A stretch of DNA of 64,000 nucleotides from Dongia rigui (GCF_034044635.1 NZ_JAXCLX010000004.1:186001-250000), one strand, 5' to 3'. Numbered from the stretch's first letter, positions 46,197 to 55,148 are shown. Translations and numbers: made by a program. The notes: a model not told the origin generated them from the sequence alone.

Positions 46197-47537
46197 ATGC
46201 AGGTTACCGAAACCCTCAACCAGGGTCTGAAGCGGGAATACAAGATCGCCGTCCCGGCCGCCGCTTTGCGCGAGAAGGTCGACGGCAAGCTGAACGAGCT
46301 CAGCCACAAGCTGAAGATTCCCGGCTTCCGCCCCGGCAAGGTGCCGATGTCGCTCCTGAAGCAGCGCTATGAGCAGTCCGTCATGGGCGAAGTGCTCGAG
46401 GAAAGTGTGCAGCAGAGCTCGCAGCAGCTGATGACCGAGCGCAACCTGCGTCCGGCCGGCCAGCCCAAGGTCGAGCTGGTGGGTGAATTCAAGGACGGCG
46501 CCGACCTCGAATTCTCGGTCGCCATGGAAGTCATTCCGGAAGTGACGCCGATGGATTTCACCACCGTTTCGCTGGAGCGCGTCGGTGTCGAAGTCCCCGA
46601 GACCGAAGTGGAAGAAAGCCTGAAGCGCATCGCCAAGCGCCAGCGTGCCTCCGATCCGGTGGACGACGCTGCCGCCAATGGCGACATCGTCGTCATCGAT
46701 TTCGTCGGTTCGATCGACGGCGTTGAATTCGAGGGCGGCAAGGCCGATGGCCACCATCTGGAACTCGGCTCGGGCCAGTTCATCCCGGGCTTCGAAGAGC
46801 AGCTGGTCGGCGCGAAAAAGGGTGACAAGAAGACCGTGAAGGTGACCTTCCCGGCCGAATACGGCAATTCGGATCTTGCCGGCAAGGAAGCGAGCTTCGG
46901 CGTCACGGTGCAGGAAGTGCGTCGTCTGAAGGACGTGCCGGTCGACGATGAGCTGGCAAAGTCGCTGGGTCTCACCGACCTCGCTGAACTGAAGAAGCAG
47001 GCCCGCGAGCGCATCGAGAAGGAATACGGCGCGGTCGCCCGTGCCCGCGTGAAGCGCAAGCTCCTTGACGTTTTGGCCGACAATCACAATTTCACTCTTC
47101 CGGAGAGCCTGGTTGAGGCCGAGTTCGGCGCCATCTGGCAGCAGATCGAAGCCGATATGAAGGCCGACCGCCTCGACGAGGAAGACAAGGGCAAGTCGGA
47201 AGAGGTGTTGAAGAAGGAATACCGCGACATCGCCGAACGTCGCGTGAAGCTCGGCCTGCTTCTCTCTGAAGTCGGCCGTCAGAACAACATCCAGGTGCCG
47301 AACGAGGAATTGAGCCGCGCCCTCATTCAGGAGGCGCAGCGCTATCCCGGTCAGCAGCAGCAGGTGATCGAGTACTACCAGCGTTCGCCGGAAGCGCTCA
47401 ACCAGCTGCGTGCGCCGCTCTACGAGGAAAAGGTCGTCGACTACATCCTCGAGCGCGCCAAGGTCAGCGAGCGGAAGGTTTCGCCCGAGGCGTTCGCCGC
47501 CGAAGGCGAAGCGGAGCTCAAGGGCCGCCGCGACTAA
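46197..47537 (+). CDS. tig: Trigger factor
   Basis: Ribosome-associated chaperone and prolyl isomerase, 446 residues. Motifs: the ribosome-binding GFRPGKVP loop in the N-terminal domain, a FKBP-like PPIase domain (VVIDFVGSIDGVEFEGGKADGH), and the helical C-terminal cradle. A GAAAGAG ribosome binding site precedes ATG 46197. It is followed by clpP and clpX, the usual order. Confidence 0.97.
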   Translation: MQVTETLNQGLKREYKIAVPAAALREKVDGKLNELSHKLKIPGFRPGKVPMSLLKQRYEQSVMGEVLEESVQQSSQQLMTERNLRPAGQPKVELVGEFKDGADLEFSVAMEVIPEVTPMDFTTVSLERVGVEVPETEVEESLKRIAKRQRASDPVDDAAANGDIVVIDFVGSIDGVEFEGGKADGHHLELGSGQFIPGFEEQLVGAKKGDKKTVKVTFPAEYGNSDLAGKEASFGVTVQEVRRLKDVPVDDELAKSLGLTDLAELKKQARERIEKEYGAVARARVKRKLLDVLADNHNFTLPESLVEAEFGAIWQQIEADMKADRLDEEDKGKSEEVLKKEYRDIAERRVKLGLLLSEVGRQNNIQVPNEELSRALIQEAQRYPGQQQQVIEYYQRSPEALNQLRAPLYEEKVVDYILERAKVSERKVSPEAFAAEGEAELKGRRD

Positions 47538-47558
47538 GTGATTGCGACTCTGGCAGCT

Positions 47559-47585
47559 GTTTCAGATCTGCCCGTTTCAGATCTG
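47559..47585. repeat. Twelve-base direct repeat between tig and clpP
   Basis: gtttcagatctg at 47559-47570 and again at 47574-47585 (15-base period), each carrying the palindrome agatct. It lies in the 154-base tig-clpP gap and may be a regulatory element. No regulator was recognised. Confidence 0.4.
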
Positions 47586-47691
47586 GAACGGTTTGCCAGA
47601 ATCCCGCCACTCGCTAAGATCGCGCTTCATAAGCTTCGGGTGAGTCGCCATTCGCGCCGCGGATGACCGCTTAGCCCCATCTTGAGAGTGG

Positions 47692-48342
47692 ATGATGAGA
47701 GACAGAGATCCCGTCGAGATCTATAACAATTATCTCGTGCCGATGGTGGTCGAGCAGACCAATCGCGGCGAGCGCTCCTACGACATCTATTCGCGCCTCC
47801 TCAAGGAGCGCATCATTTTCCTGGTCGGCCCGGTCAATGACGGCATGGCAAGCGTCGTATGCGCCCAGCTGCTGTTCCTGGAATCGGAAAACCCGAACAA
47901 GGAAATCTCGATCTACATCAACTCGCCGGGCGGCGTCGTCTCCTCAGGCCTCGCGATGTACGACACCATGCAGTACATCCGCCCCGAAGTGTCGACCGTC
48001 TGCATCGGGCTTGCGGCCTCGGCCGGATCGCTGCTGCTGACCGCCGGCGCCAAGGGCAAGCGCTTCAGCCTGCCGCATTCGAACATCATGATCCATCAGC
48101 CCTCGGGCGGCTATCAGGGCCAGGCGACGGATATCGAGATCCACGCCAAGGAAATCCTCCGCACGCGTGATCGCCTGAACAAGATCTATGTCCGCCACAC
48201 GGGCCAGGATCTCGCCACGATCGAGAACGCCATGGAGCGCGACCGCTACATGACGCCGGAGGAGGCCAAGGAATTCGGCCTGATCGATGAAGTGGTCAAC
48301 GAGCGTCCGCCGATGCTGGACGGCAAGGACAAGGCTGCCTGA
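47692..48342 (+). CDS. clpP: ATP-dependent Clp protease proteolytic subunit
   Basis: 216 residues. Serine protease that forms two stacked heptamers. Active-site Ser in [14 protein letters not shown], His in [13 protein letters not shown], and the Asp region in the C-terminal half, all in normal order. ATG 47692 (GAGAGTGG upstream) begins [16 protein letters not shown] 47695 is an alternative. clpX follows after 276 bases. Confidence 0.97.
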   Translation: MMRDRDPVEIYNNYLVPMVVEQTNRGERSYDIYSRLLKERIIFLVGPVNDGMASVVCAQLLFLESENPNKEISIYINSPGGVVSSGLAMYDTMQYIRPEVSTVCIGLAASAGSLLLTAGAKGKRFSLPHSNIMIHQPSGGYQGQATDIEIHAKEILRTRDRLNKIYVRHTGQDLATIENAMERDRYMTPEEAKEFGLIDEVVNERPPMLDGKDKAA

Positions 48343-48381
48343 ACGCTGTAAAGCCCAAGGCCCCGTTCTCGTTATGGTCAT

Positions 48382-48425
48382 GGCCCGGTCTGTCGGATAG
48401 TCCGCCGGATCGGGCCTTAACCTTT
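48382..48425 (+). terminator. Hairpin between clpP and clpX
   Basis: ggcccggtc pairs with gatcgggcc (one G-T) across a loop that contains a further cgga/tccg stem, and is followed by ttaacctttt. Likely a partial terminator, letting clpX be made from its own promoter as well as by read-through. Confidence 0.6.
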
Positions 48426-48618
48426 TGTGGACGAAGCCATGCGCAAAATGGGCTTGTGAATGGCATGCCGGGTGCCGATTTGTTCCCGGTAGGTACCTCA
48501 ATCCGCGTTCTGTTGCAAAATGACGTTGTGCGGCGCCGGAACGGGGGGCTACATTGACCAATGACCGGGCGATTCAGCCAATTGAATCAATGCTGCCCGA
48601 AGCTCGAATGGATCGGAA

Positions 48619-49887
48619 ATGAATAAATCCGCCAGCGGTGACTCCAAAAACACCCTCTACTGCTCCTTCTGCGGCAAGTCGCAGCATGAGGTTCGCAAGC
48701 TCATCGCCGGTCCCACGGTGTTCATCTGCGACGAATGCGTCGAACTGTGCATGGACATCATCCGCGAGGAGCACAAGACCACGTTGGTCAAGTCCCGCGA
48801 CGGCGTGCCGAGCCCCAAGGACATCTGCAAGGTCCTCGACGACTATGTGATCGGACAGGGCCATGCCAAGCGCATCCTCTCGGTCGCGGTCCACAACCAC
48901 TACAAGCGCCTCGCGCATCTGGGCAAAAACAACGACGTCGAGTTGGCGAAGTCGAACATCCTGCTCGTCGGCCCCACAGGTTGCGGCAAGACGCTGCTCG
49001 CCCAGACGCTGGCGCGCATCATCGACGTGCCCTTCACCATGGCAGATGCGACGACACTGACCGAAGCCGGCTATGTCGGCGAGGATGTCGAGAACATCAT
49101 CCTGAAGCTGTTGCAGGCCGCCGACTACAATGTCGAGCGCGCGCAGCGCGGCATCGTCTATATCGACGAAGTCGACAAGATCAGCCGCAAGTCGGACAAC
49201 CCCTCGATCACCCGCGACGTGTCCGGCGAGGGCGTGCAGCAGGCCTTGCTGAAGATCATGGAAGGCACCGTTGCCAGCGTTCCGCCGCAGGGTGGCCGCA
49301 AGCATCCGCAGCAGGAGTTCCTGCAGGTCGACACCACCAACATCCTCTTCATCTGCGGCGGTGCCTTTGCCGGCCTCGAGCGCGTCATCAGCCAGCGTGG
49401 CCGCACCGGTTCGGCGATCGGCTTCGGCGCCGATGTGCGTGGTCCGGATGAGCGTGGCACGGGCGAAATCCTGAAAGAGGTCGAGCCCGAGGATTTGCTG
49501 AAGTTCGGCCTCATCCCCGAATTCGTCGGCCGTCTCCCTGTCGTGGCGACACTCGAAGACCTCGATGAACCGGCCCTCATCAAGATTCTGACCGAACCGA
49601 AGAACGCGCTGGTGAAGCAGTATCAGCGACTGTTCGAAATGGAAGACGTGCGCCTCGAATTCGCTGAAGACGCGCTGGGCGCCATTGCTCGCCGCGCCAT
49701 TCAGCGCAAGACCGGCGCCCGCGGCCTGCGCTCGATCATGGAGAGCATCCTCTTGGAACCCATGTTCGATCTGCCCGGCCTCGACGGCGTTGAAGCCATC
49801 GTCATCAGCCGCGAAGTGGTCGATGGCAAGGCAAAGCCGCTCTACATCTATACCGATCGTCGCAGCGACGCGACCGCCGGTGCCTGA
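48619..49887 (+). CDS. clpX: ATP-dependent Clp protease ATP-binding subunit
   Basis: 422 residues. The N-terminal C4 zinc-binding domain ([11 protein letters not shown], then CDECVELC) is followed by the AAA+ module: Walker A GPTGCGKT, Walker [10 protein letters not shown], and a pore loop in GYVGED. Unfolds tagged proteins and feeds them to ClpP. Standard length and motif order. ATG 48619 has GGATCGGAAA-like sequence upstream. Terminator follows 20 bases after the stop. Confidence 0.98.
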   Translation: MNKSASGDSKNTLYCSFCGKSQHEVRKLIAGPTVFICDECVELCMDIIREEHKTTLVKSRDGVPSPKDICKVLDDYVIGQGHAKRILSVAVHNHYKRLAHLGKNNDVELAKSNILLVGPTGCGKTLLAQTLARIIDVPFTMADATTLTEAGYVGEDVENIILKLLQAADYNVERAQRGIVYIDEVDKISRKSDNPSITRDVSGEGVQQALLKIMEGTVASVPPQGGRKHPQQEFLQVDTTNILFICGGAFAGLERVISQRGRTGSAIGFGADVRGPDERGTGEILKEVEPEDLLKFGLIPEFVGRLPVVATLEDLDEPALIKILTEPKNALVKQYQRLFEMEDVRLEFAEDALGAIARRAIQRKTGARGLRSIMESILLEPMFDLPGLDGVEAIVISREVVDGKAKPLYIYTDRRSDATAGA

Positions 49888-49908
49888 GACGCGCGATCAT
49901 CGAAATGC

Positions 49909-49937
49909 AAAAGGCCGGGCATTTGCCCGGCCTTTTT
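49909..49937. terminator. Bidirectional terminator after clpX
   Basis: aaaaggccgggc, loop ATTT, gcccggcc and then T5 on the plus strand; the A run gives a U tail for the minus strand. It ends clpX and the convergent small membrane gene. Confidence 0.88.
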
Positions 49938-49946
49938 GTTTGCAGG

Positions 49947-50201
49947 CTAAAACAAGCTGCGTGATTTTTTGTGAGGACCATCGCGCAGCCGAGGGTACGG
50001 CAAATTCTTCGACCTGAGACGCCAGAACGTGAAGGCAAGATAGAATGCGGCTGTCAGCAAGGTTTGAAAAGCAAGCGCCTGTACGCTCCTGTCTGAGCCG
50101 GTAAAATAATCAAACGTCGCAATGGACAAGAAGAAAACAACCGCGAAATCGACCGCATCTCGACGCGCTTTCGTATAAATCTCGCCTGTTTCAGGTGTCA
50201 T
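49947..50201 (-). CDS. Small membrane protein of unknown function
   Basis: 84 residues, start ATG 50201. Two hydrophobic segments (FAVVFFLSIATFDYFTG and ALAFQTLLTAAFYLAFTFW) with a charged loop and a basic tail ending PHKKSRSLF. No family was recognised. Base composition is slightly more AT-rich than neighbours. The converging terminator at its end supports it being real. Confidence 0.6.
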   Translation of the reverse strand: MTPETGEIYTKARRDAVDFAVVFFLSIATFDYFTGSDRSVQALAFQTLLTAAFYLAFTFWRLRSKNLPYPRLRDGPHKKSRSLF

Positions 50202-50261
50202 CTGCGGACCTGATTGTTCGATAGAAGGGGCGGGAACATTATCACCTTGAGGTCGTGTTAG

Positions 50262-51101
50262 CTAGAAACTCAACCGTTCCCCGCTCACGACATGTTCGAA
50301 CCAGTCAGGGACCACGCGCGGGGCGCGGCCGTCGACATTGGGGGCGGCGAGACCGGCGGTGACGTGGGCAAGATTGACCGTGCGGCTTTCGACGCTGAAG
50401 CGCGTCGCCGATGTGTCGGTGGCGATGCTGCCATGGAGGTGCTGGCCGGAGAAGGCCAGCATGTCGCCTGGCTCGATGACGACAGCTTTGGCGGCATCCG
50501 CCGGCAGTGTTTCGGTGACGACCGGCAGGACCGGATATTGATCTGCCTTGCCCTCGTTCATCAGCCGTTTCAGCGTCTCAAAATCCCAATCCGCACTGCT
50601 GTTGGCGACAGGCTTATCGAAATAGGCAGGGTAAAACAGGATCGAGCGCCCCTCGCTCAACGGATAGAGCGGTGACCACCAATTGATCTGCTGGCCGATA
50701 TTGGAACCCCAATTGTCGCGATGGGCGGGCAGGGGCATGATGCGCCGGCCGTGATGCGACCCTTGCGCCGGCACGACGCGCAATTGCAGCGGATCCCAGA
50801 AGCAATCGCCGGCACCAAGACCCGTCTCGGTCAGGGCTCGCTTGAAGGCCACATTGATGATCTCGTCCTGGCGGAAGGCCGCCCGCAGGCGCCGCACGCG
50901 CTTCAGATACTCATCCGGCCCAAATCGCTGCTCGGCACTCAAGGGATCGCCGTCGAAGCCGCCACGCAGGACGTCGTCGGCACGTGTGCACAGCGTTATG
51001 AGGGCAGGGAGACGGCGCCACACCAGCAGCGCGCCACCGAAGGCGGCGGCGCCGATCGCATGCGTGTCACGTGGACCCGGTGTCAGTGTCGCAAGGCTCA
51101 T
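50262..51101 (-). CDS. Dioxygenase-like protein (Fe(II)/2-oxoglutarate fold suspected)
   Basis: 279 residues. HxD candidate in PAHRDNWGSN, a downstream His in SGQHLHGSIA and a basic residue in RFSVESRTVNL are spaced as in phytanoyl-CoA dioxygenase-like proteins. The N-terminal half is helical, and the sequence otherwise has low recognisable similarity. The metal triad is a proposal. It is on the minus strand, 60 bases after the membrane protein gene. ATG 51101. Confidence 0.6.
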   Translation of the reverse strand: MSLATLTPGPRDTHAIGAAAFGGALLVWRRLPALITLCTRADDVLRGGFDGDPLSAEQRFGPDEYLKRVRRLRAAFRQDEIINVAFKRALTETGLGAGDCFWDPLQLRVVPAQGSHHGRRIMPLPAHRDNWGSNIGQQINWWSPLYPLSEGRSILFYPAYFDKPVANSSADWDFETLKRLMNEGKADQYPVLPVVTETLPADAAKAVVIEPGDMLAFSGQHLHGSIATDTSATRFSVESRTVNLAHVTAGLAAPNVDGRAPRVVPDWFEHVVSGERLSF

Positions 51102-51316
51102 GTCCCATTCTTGCGGGTGGTAAGGCCGAAAAACAGGCAGAAGCCGTCAACGACATGCCTTTTAGCGTCATCGCGCCTGCGGCATAACGCGCCGATCCTG
51201 GCAGATGGCCGATCTTCTTGCATTTCAGCCGGTCGCCCACCGGCGGTTCGCTTGTTGCGGCGTGAGCCGGACGATATAAGGCGTGCCTATCTCAAAAGAT
51301 CGGCTGGAGACTTGGT

Positions 51317-51532
51317 ATGGAAGACGTCAAGGACTGCAATGGTGCCATCCTCAAGGACGGTGATTCCGTCACCCTCATCAAGGATCTCAAGGTCAAGGGC
51401 AGCTCCGTCACCTTGAAGCGCGGCACGCGCATTAAGAACATCCGCCTCACCAGCGATCCCGCCGAGATCGAATGCAATGCCGACAAGGTGAAGGGGCTGG
51501 TCCTGCGCACGGAGTTTCTCAAAAAGGCCTGA
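51317..51532 (+). CDS. PhnA C-terminal domain protein (zinc-ribbon lacking)
   Basis: 71 residues beginning MEDVKDCNGAILKDGDSVTLIKDLKVKGSSVTLKRGTRIKNIRL, the signature of the PhnA/YjdM C-terminal domain, often called alkylphosphonate utilization protein. The N-terminal zinc ribbon of full-length PhnA is absent. No phn genes are nearby, and activity in phosphonate use is doubtful. ATG 51317 follows about 215 bases of unremarkable sequence. Confidence 0.83.
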   Translation: MEDVKDCNGAILKDGDSVTLIKDLKVKGSSVTLKRGTRIKNIRLTSDPAEIECNADKVKGLVLRTEFLKKA

Positions 51533-51555
51533 GGCAGGGCGGTACCGGCAGATTT

Positions 51556-51843
51556 TCAATCCGCCATGTCAAGATAGGGCGCCACCACATCGCGCGTGTC
51601 CTTGCTGGGCACCACCGGCACGATCTCAAATGTGACGCCAAGGCCGCGCCAGCCGAGCACCCATTCCTGCAGCAGCCGGGCGTCATCGGTTTCCATCAGT
51701 TGGAAACAGCGCCCGAAACCGGGTTCAATCCAGCTATCGATATAGCGCAAACCGTCGGGCAGGGACCGCCCATTCTGGCGCACCTGGCGATAGACCGGCA
51801 CCATGTCGTTGTCCTTGAACCGTTCGATGACCATGAAGAGCAT
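51556..51843 (-). CDS. DUF3303-like protein
   Basis: 95 residues starting MLFMVIERFKDNDMVPVYRQV, then GRSLPDGLRYIDSWIEPGFGRCFQLMETDD and WRGLGVTFEIVPVVPS, the DUF3303 layout. ATG 51843 fits the family start; the upstream codon at 51870 is less likely. A ferredoxin-like dimeric fold is predicted from the family, function unknown. It ends close to the PhnA gene (convergent). Confidence 0.76.
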   Translation of the reverse strand: MLFMVIERFKDNDMVPVYRQVRQNGRSLPDGLRYIDSWIEPGFGRCFQLMETDDARLLQEWVLGWRGLGVTFEIVPVVPSKDTRDVVAPYLDMAD

Positions 51844-51987
51844 TTCCGGATCCACTTCCTGCCGTGCCACGGGCGACAGTGCCGGAAAAGGCTGCGGATG
51901 TCAGCCTGCGGCGCGATAAACACTTGCTGTTTCTTCGATTTCCCTGCAAGGCTGGATGCACGATACACGTGCATTACTGAAGGCAAG

Positions 51988-52500
51988 ATGGCTGCACTCA
52001 AAGACCATGCCGACGTCCCGAACATCCACCGGCTGCATGCCTATTGGCAGAGCCTGGCAGGCGGGGCCACGCCGGATCGCGCGCAGGTCGACCCGGGGGC
52101 GATCAAGGATCTGCTGCCCTATATCTGCATCGTCGAATTCGAGGCCGAACCGTTCCGCGTGCATTATCGCCTCAGCGGCACCAAGGTCGATGAGATCAAT
52201 GGCTTCAGCCTGGTTGGCCTTTATCTCGACCAGCTTGGTACGCCGGAGAGCAAGGGCGCCGTCGCGCATCTTGCGGACTTCTATCGGCGCTGCTGGGAAA
52301 CCGCCAAGCCCTGTTTCAGCGCCTATCGCTGGCCACGCCGGTCGGGCGGTCATCTCGACGTCAAGTTCGCCATGTTCCCGCTCAGCGTCGACGGCAAGGT
52401 CGCCCAAGCCATTGCCATCGAGGACTGGGAATATTCCTTCGAACCAATCGTCGAGGAAGCAGTGCCGCTAGCCGAGGATAAAACCCGATTGGCCGACTAG
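51988..52500 (+). CDS. PAS domain (PAS_5) protein
   Basis: 170 residues from ATG 51988, preceded by an AAGG sequence. The order IHRLHAYWQSLAGGATPDRAQVDPG, KDLLPYICIVEFEAEPFRVHYRLSG, GLYLDQLGTPE and CFSAYRWP parallels the PAS_5 protein at 14173-14655. A small-molecule or flavin-like ligand is possible but unassigned. No output domain follows. The long frame upstream of the start, overlapping the DUF3303-like gene, is not coding. Confidence 0.82.
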   Translation: MAALKDHADVPNIHRLHAYWQSLAGGATPDRAQVDPGAIKDLLPYICIVEFEAEPFRVHYRLSGTKVDEINGFSLVGLYLDQLGTPESKGAVAHLADFYRRCWETAKPCFSAYRWPRRSGGHLDVKFAMFPLSVDGKVAQAIAIEDWEYSFEPIVEEAVPLAEDKTRLAD

Positions 52501-52568
52501 GGACGTTCGCGCGTGTCTAGCGTTCGTTGTCGCGTACCATCGCCAGATCGGGACGCTTTGTCAAAGCC

Positions 52569-52598
52569 GGCCGGGGAATGCTGGAGCATCACCCGGCC
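52569..52598 (-). terminator. Hairpin after the diiron-protein gene
   Basis: Outer stem ggccggg/cccggcc (7 bp) and an inner stem atgc/gcat with a 2-base bulge on each side. The T tail on the minus strand is short (ctttg), so this is a weak terminator candidate. Confidence 0.45.
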
Positions 52599-52619
52599 GC
52601 TCTGACGGAAGTTCCGAGC

Positions 52620-53579
52620 TCAGCAGAAGACCGGCGCCAGCTCTCCGAGCGTCTTGGCGCGAGCAGGGGCGATGTGCTGGAGCGTACCCATGAAGTTGGG
52701 ATGGGTCATACCGGAGCCGATATAGGTCCAGCGCTGCGCCTGGTGCTGCTGCGTGATGATGGCTGTGGCCGTTTCCGCATCGAAGCGGCGGCCAGTGGCG
52801 GCGGTGAGTGCATCGAGATCGAACGCCGCCTGCTGCTTCAGCGCGCCGTCGATCATGCCGCCCAGGGCCAGATAGCCATCAACGGCAGCGTCGATCGCCG
52901 CCGCGTCACGGCTTTCCGCCAGGGCTTCCACCATCAGCGTGTCGAGCTTGGCATGCTGGCTTTCTTCCATCCAATGGTGCTTCAGCAGGCTTTTGAACTG
53001 CGGGTCGAGATCCTGGTCGTCGCGGACGCTGTCGACATAGTGGCGCTGCGACATCCATTCGATGTGGAGGATGAGGAGGGCGACCGCCAACGGGTCATGG
53101 GCCAATACCGCGTCGGCGATGGCGGCGGCCGGACCGATCACCTCACAGTCGGTGCCGAAGCCTGCCTGGAATTCGCGCCGGAAACGCTTGAAGAGGTCGA
53201 TGTGCTTGGCCTCCTCGCCGGCGAATTGCAGCAGGGCGCGGGTGCGGGCATCGTCCTTTGCAAGGTGCGGTCGGGCATGATCCAGCACGAAGGGCAGGAT
53301 GAACTCCTCGACCAGCCCGAAGATGTACAGATAGCCGTGACCCCTGATGTGGTTGAGGACCAGCTTTTCAGCGTCGTCCAGCATGCCGAGACTGTCGATC
53401 CGGGCGAGGTTCTTCGGCATGAAAGGTTTCGAGAAATCCAGCGGCTTGTCCGGGCCGATGATGTCCTCGATCCGCCAATTCACCCGTTGCGACGTGGCAA
53501 GGGTATCGGCATAGGAGTAGGCGCCCGGCGCGTAGCTCGCCGCGCGCGAAGGCGCCGCCATCGTCTGCTGCATCTGCAT
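52620..53579 (-). CDS. Ferritin-like diiron protein (suspected oxygenase)
   Basis: 319 residues from ATG 53579, which has a clear GAGGAAG ribosome binding site; the longer upstream frame is rejected. Candidate ligands to two iron atoms: Glu in GLVEEFILPFV, EExxH in GEEAKHIDLF, Glu in LHIEWMSQRHY and HxxxEExxH in HHWMEESQHAKLD. The four-helix arrangement with EExxH repeated is that of ferritin-like diiron enzymes, including AurF-type N-oxygenases. The family could not be narrowed. No partner reductase is adjacent. It is a single-gene minus-strand unit, divergent from the regulator at 53803. Confidence 0.65.
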   Translation of the reverse strand: MQMQQTMAAPSRAASYAPGAYSYADTLATSQRVNWRIEDIIGPDKPLDFSKPFMPKNLARIDSLGMLDDAEKLVLNHIRGHGYLYIFGLVEEFILPFVLDHARPHLAKDDARTRALLQFAGEEAKHIDLFKRFRREFQAGFGTDCEVIGPAAAIADAVLAHDPLAVALLILHIEWMSQRHYVDSVRDDQDLDPQFKSLLKHHWMEESQHAKLDTLMVEALAESRDAAAIDAAVDGYLALGGMIDGALKQQAAFDLDALTAATGRRFDAETATAIITQQHQAQRWTYIGSGMTHPNFMGTLQHIAPARAKTLGELAPVFC

Positions 53580-53759
53580 GATCTTCCTCTGTCTTTCTCT
53601 GCTGTTGGCCTGCGCGGGCCGACGGACCGGGAGGGTCGCGACCGGGCGAGGGGTGGGCGGGAACCTAGGCAGGCGGCGTTCGACATGCTTGGCGAACACC
53701 TGCAGGATTCATGGAGAGTTCCGGTTTTTTGGGACCGGATTGCCATACCGGCCGGAATA

Positions 53760-53782
53760 GGTCATCACTGCGCGAAATGACC
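53760..53782. promoter_or_regulatory. Operator-like inverted repeat upstream of the winged-helix hydrolase
   Basis: ggtcat (53760-53765) and atgacc (53777-53782) are a perfect inverted repeat separated by 11 bases, 20 bases before the ATG at 53803. It could be the operator of the encoded winged-helix protein. Also nearby is the imperfect pair ttccgg/ccggaa at 53719 and 53752. Confidence 0.4.
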
Positions 53783-53802
53783 GGCACACAGGAATCCAGC
53801 CG

Positions 53803-54999
53803 ATGTCAGACGTGGAAAACAGGGTTGGAAAGGTTGTTTTCGCCGACTGCGAGGTCGATCTCGCTGCCTTTGAGTTGCGGCGCAATGGAACGCTGTGCCC
53901 GGTCGAACCCCAGGTCTTTGACCTCATCGCCTATCTGATCCGCCATCCGGATCGCCTCATCAGCAAGGACGAGTTGATTGCCGGCGTCTGGCATGGTCGC
54001 ATCGTGTCTGACGCGGCGCTTGCCAGCCGAATCAAATCTGCCCGCCGGGCGCTGGGTGACGATGGCGAACAGCAGCGCCTGATCCGAACCGTCCATGGTC
54101 GTGGCATCCGCTTCGTGGGCGATATCCAGAGGGCGGCGGAATCGGCGCAGGGCGACGCAGTCCCGTCGCAGAAGATTCAGTTCTGCACCGCCGCCGACGG
54201 CGTCCGCATCGCCTATGCGCGCGTCGGTTCCGGCCCCGTGCTGGTGAAGCCCGCGCATTGGCTGACGCATCTTGATTACGACTGGGAAAGCCCGGTCTGG
54301 CACGACTGGCTCAGCGATCTTGCCCGGCATTACACGCTGATCCGGTACGATCAGCGTGGCAACGGGCTCTCCGACCGGGAGGTCGAGAACGTCTCCCTCG
54401 ATGCCATGGTCGGCGATCTGCTGGCCGTGCTGGATGCCAACGGCCTCGACCGGGTGCCGCTCTTCGGGCATTCCCAGGGTTGCGCCGTGGCGGCGACTTT
54501 TGCCGCGAGATATCCGGAGCGCGTCAGCCGGATGGTGTTCCTGGGTGGTTATGCCAGGGGATGGGCGAAGCGGGGGGATCCGGAACTGGTGACCCGCCGG
54601 CGTGCCATCTCGACCCTGATCGCCCATGGCTGGGGCCAGGACAATCCCGCATTCCGCCAGCTGTTCACCAGTTTCATGATGCCCGGCGCGTCGCCTGAGC
54701 ACATGCAGTGGTACAACGAGCTGCAGCGCCGGACGGCCTCACCTGAAGGCGCCAGACGGCTTCATGACGCGTTTGGGGAGATTGACGTCACTTCGAACCT
54801 CGCACGGGTCAAGGCGCCGACGTTGGTCATGCATGCCCGTGGCGATGCCTCGGTACCATTCGAGGAAGGTCGCATTTTGGCGACGGGCATACCCGGCGCG
54901 CGGTTCGTGCCGCTGGAGGGTAACAACCACGTCCTGATGAAATGGGAACCAGCCTGGCAGCGCTTTATGACCGAGACCCAGGCCTTCCTGAATACCTGA
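53803..54999 (+). CDS. Winged-helix regulator fused to alpha/beta hydrolase
   Basis: 398 residues. Residues about 1-105 are an OmpR/CadC-type winged helix (PQVFDLIAYLIRHPDRLISKDELI, VSDAALASRIKSARRALGDDG, IRTVHGRGIRFVG). About 125-398 are an alpha/beta hydrolase: oxyanion and Asp region, nucleophile elbow GHSQGCAVA, and a C-terminal His in LEGNNHVLMKWE. The fold is cytoplasmic with no membrane segment. A DNA-binding domain joined to a hydrolase suggests that a ligand or substrate controls transcription; the fused type is known in genome surveys but target genes are unknown. Candidate targets are itself and the divergent diiron gene. Confidence 0.82.
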   Translation: MSDVENRVGKVVFADCEVDLAAFELRRNGTLCPVEPQVFDLIAYLIRHPDRLISKDELIAGVWHGRIVSDAALASRIKSARRALGDDGEQQRLIRTVHGRGIRFVGDIQRAAESAQGDAVPSQKIQFCTAADGVRIAYARVGSGPVLVKPAHWLTHLDYDWESPVWHDWLSDLARHYTLIRYDQRGNGLSDREVENVSLDAMVGDLLAVLDANGLDRVPLFGHSQGCAVAATFAARYPERVSRMVFLGGYARGWAKRGDPELVTRRRAISTLIAHGWGQDNPAFRQLFTSFMMPGASPEHMQWYNELQRRTASPEGARRLHDAFGEIDVTSNLARVKAPTLVMHARGDASVPFEEGRILATGIPGARFVPLEGNNHVLMKWEPAWQRFMTETQAFLNT

Positions 55000-55011
55000 T
55001 ACAATATTTTC

Positions 55012-55027
55012 CATAATATATATTATG
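55012..55027. promoter_or_regulatory. AT-rich 16-bp palindrome
   Basis: cataatatatattatg is a perfect palindrome in a strongly AT-rich patch of about 40 bases, 13 bases after the regulator-hydrolase stop and about 120 bases before the small Cys protein start. It could be a binding site, a promoter element or a structural element. Confidence 0.4.
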
Positions 55028-55148
55028 CGACTTGACGATAAACTAAGCCGGCGTGAGATCACGGTTTCCTGATGTTGCTGAACCCTCTGACCCGCCTGCT
55101 CGACGGACCTTTGAAGCGATCGGCTTCAACCAACTGGTGGAGGTCCCA

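Noticed and set aside
47675..47680. CCCCAT sequence just before clpP, resembling a sigma-32 -10 element
   Set aside because: It is only 12 bases from the ATG and no CTTGAA-type -35 lies at a fitting distance, so a heat-shock promoter is not supported.
53580..53699. N-terminal extension of the diiron protein
   Set aside because: The segment is Arg/Pro-rich with no family similarity, and the ATG at 53579 has a GAGGAAG ribosome binding site.
52527..53780. Plus-strand open frame of 417 codons over the diiron gene
   Set aside because: It is antisense to the EExxH-bearing diiron gene with a clear ribosome binding site; the plus frame has no family features.
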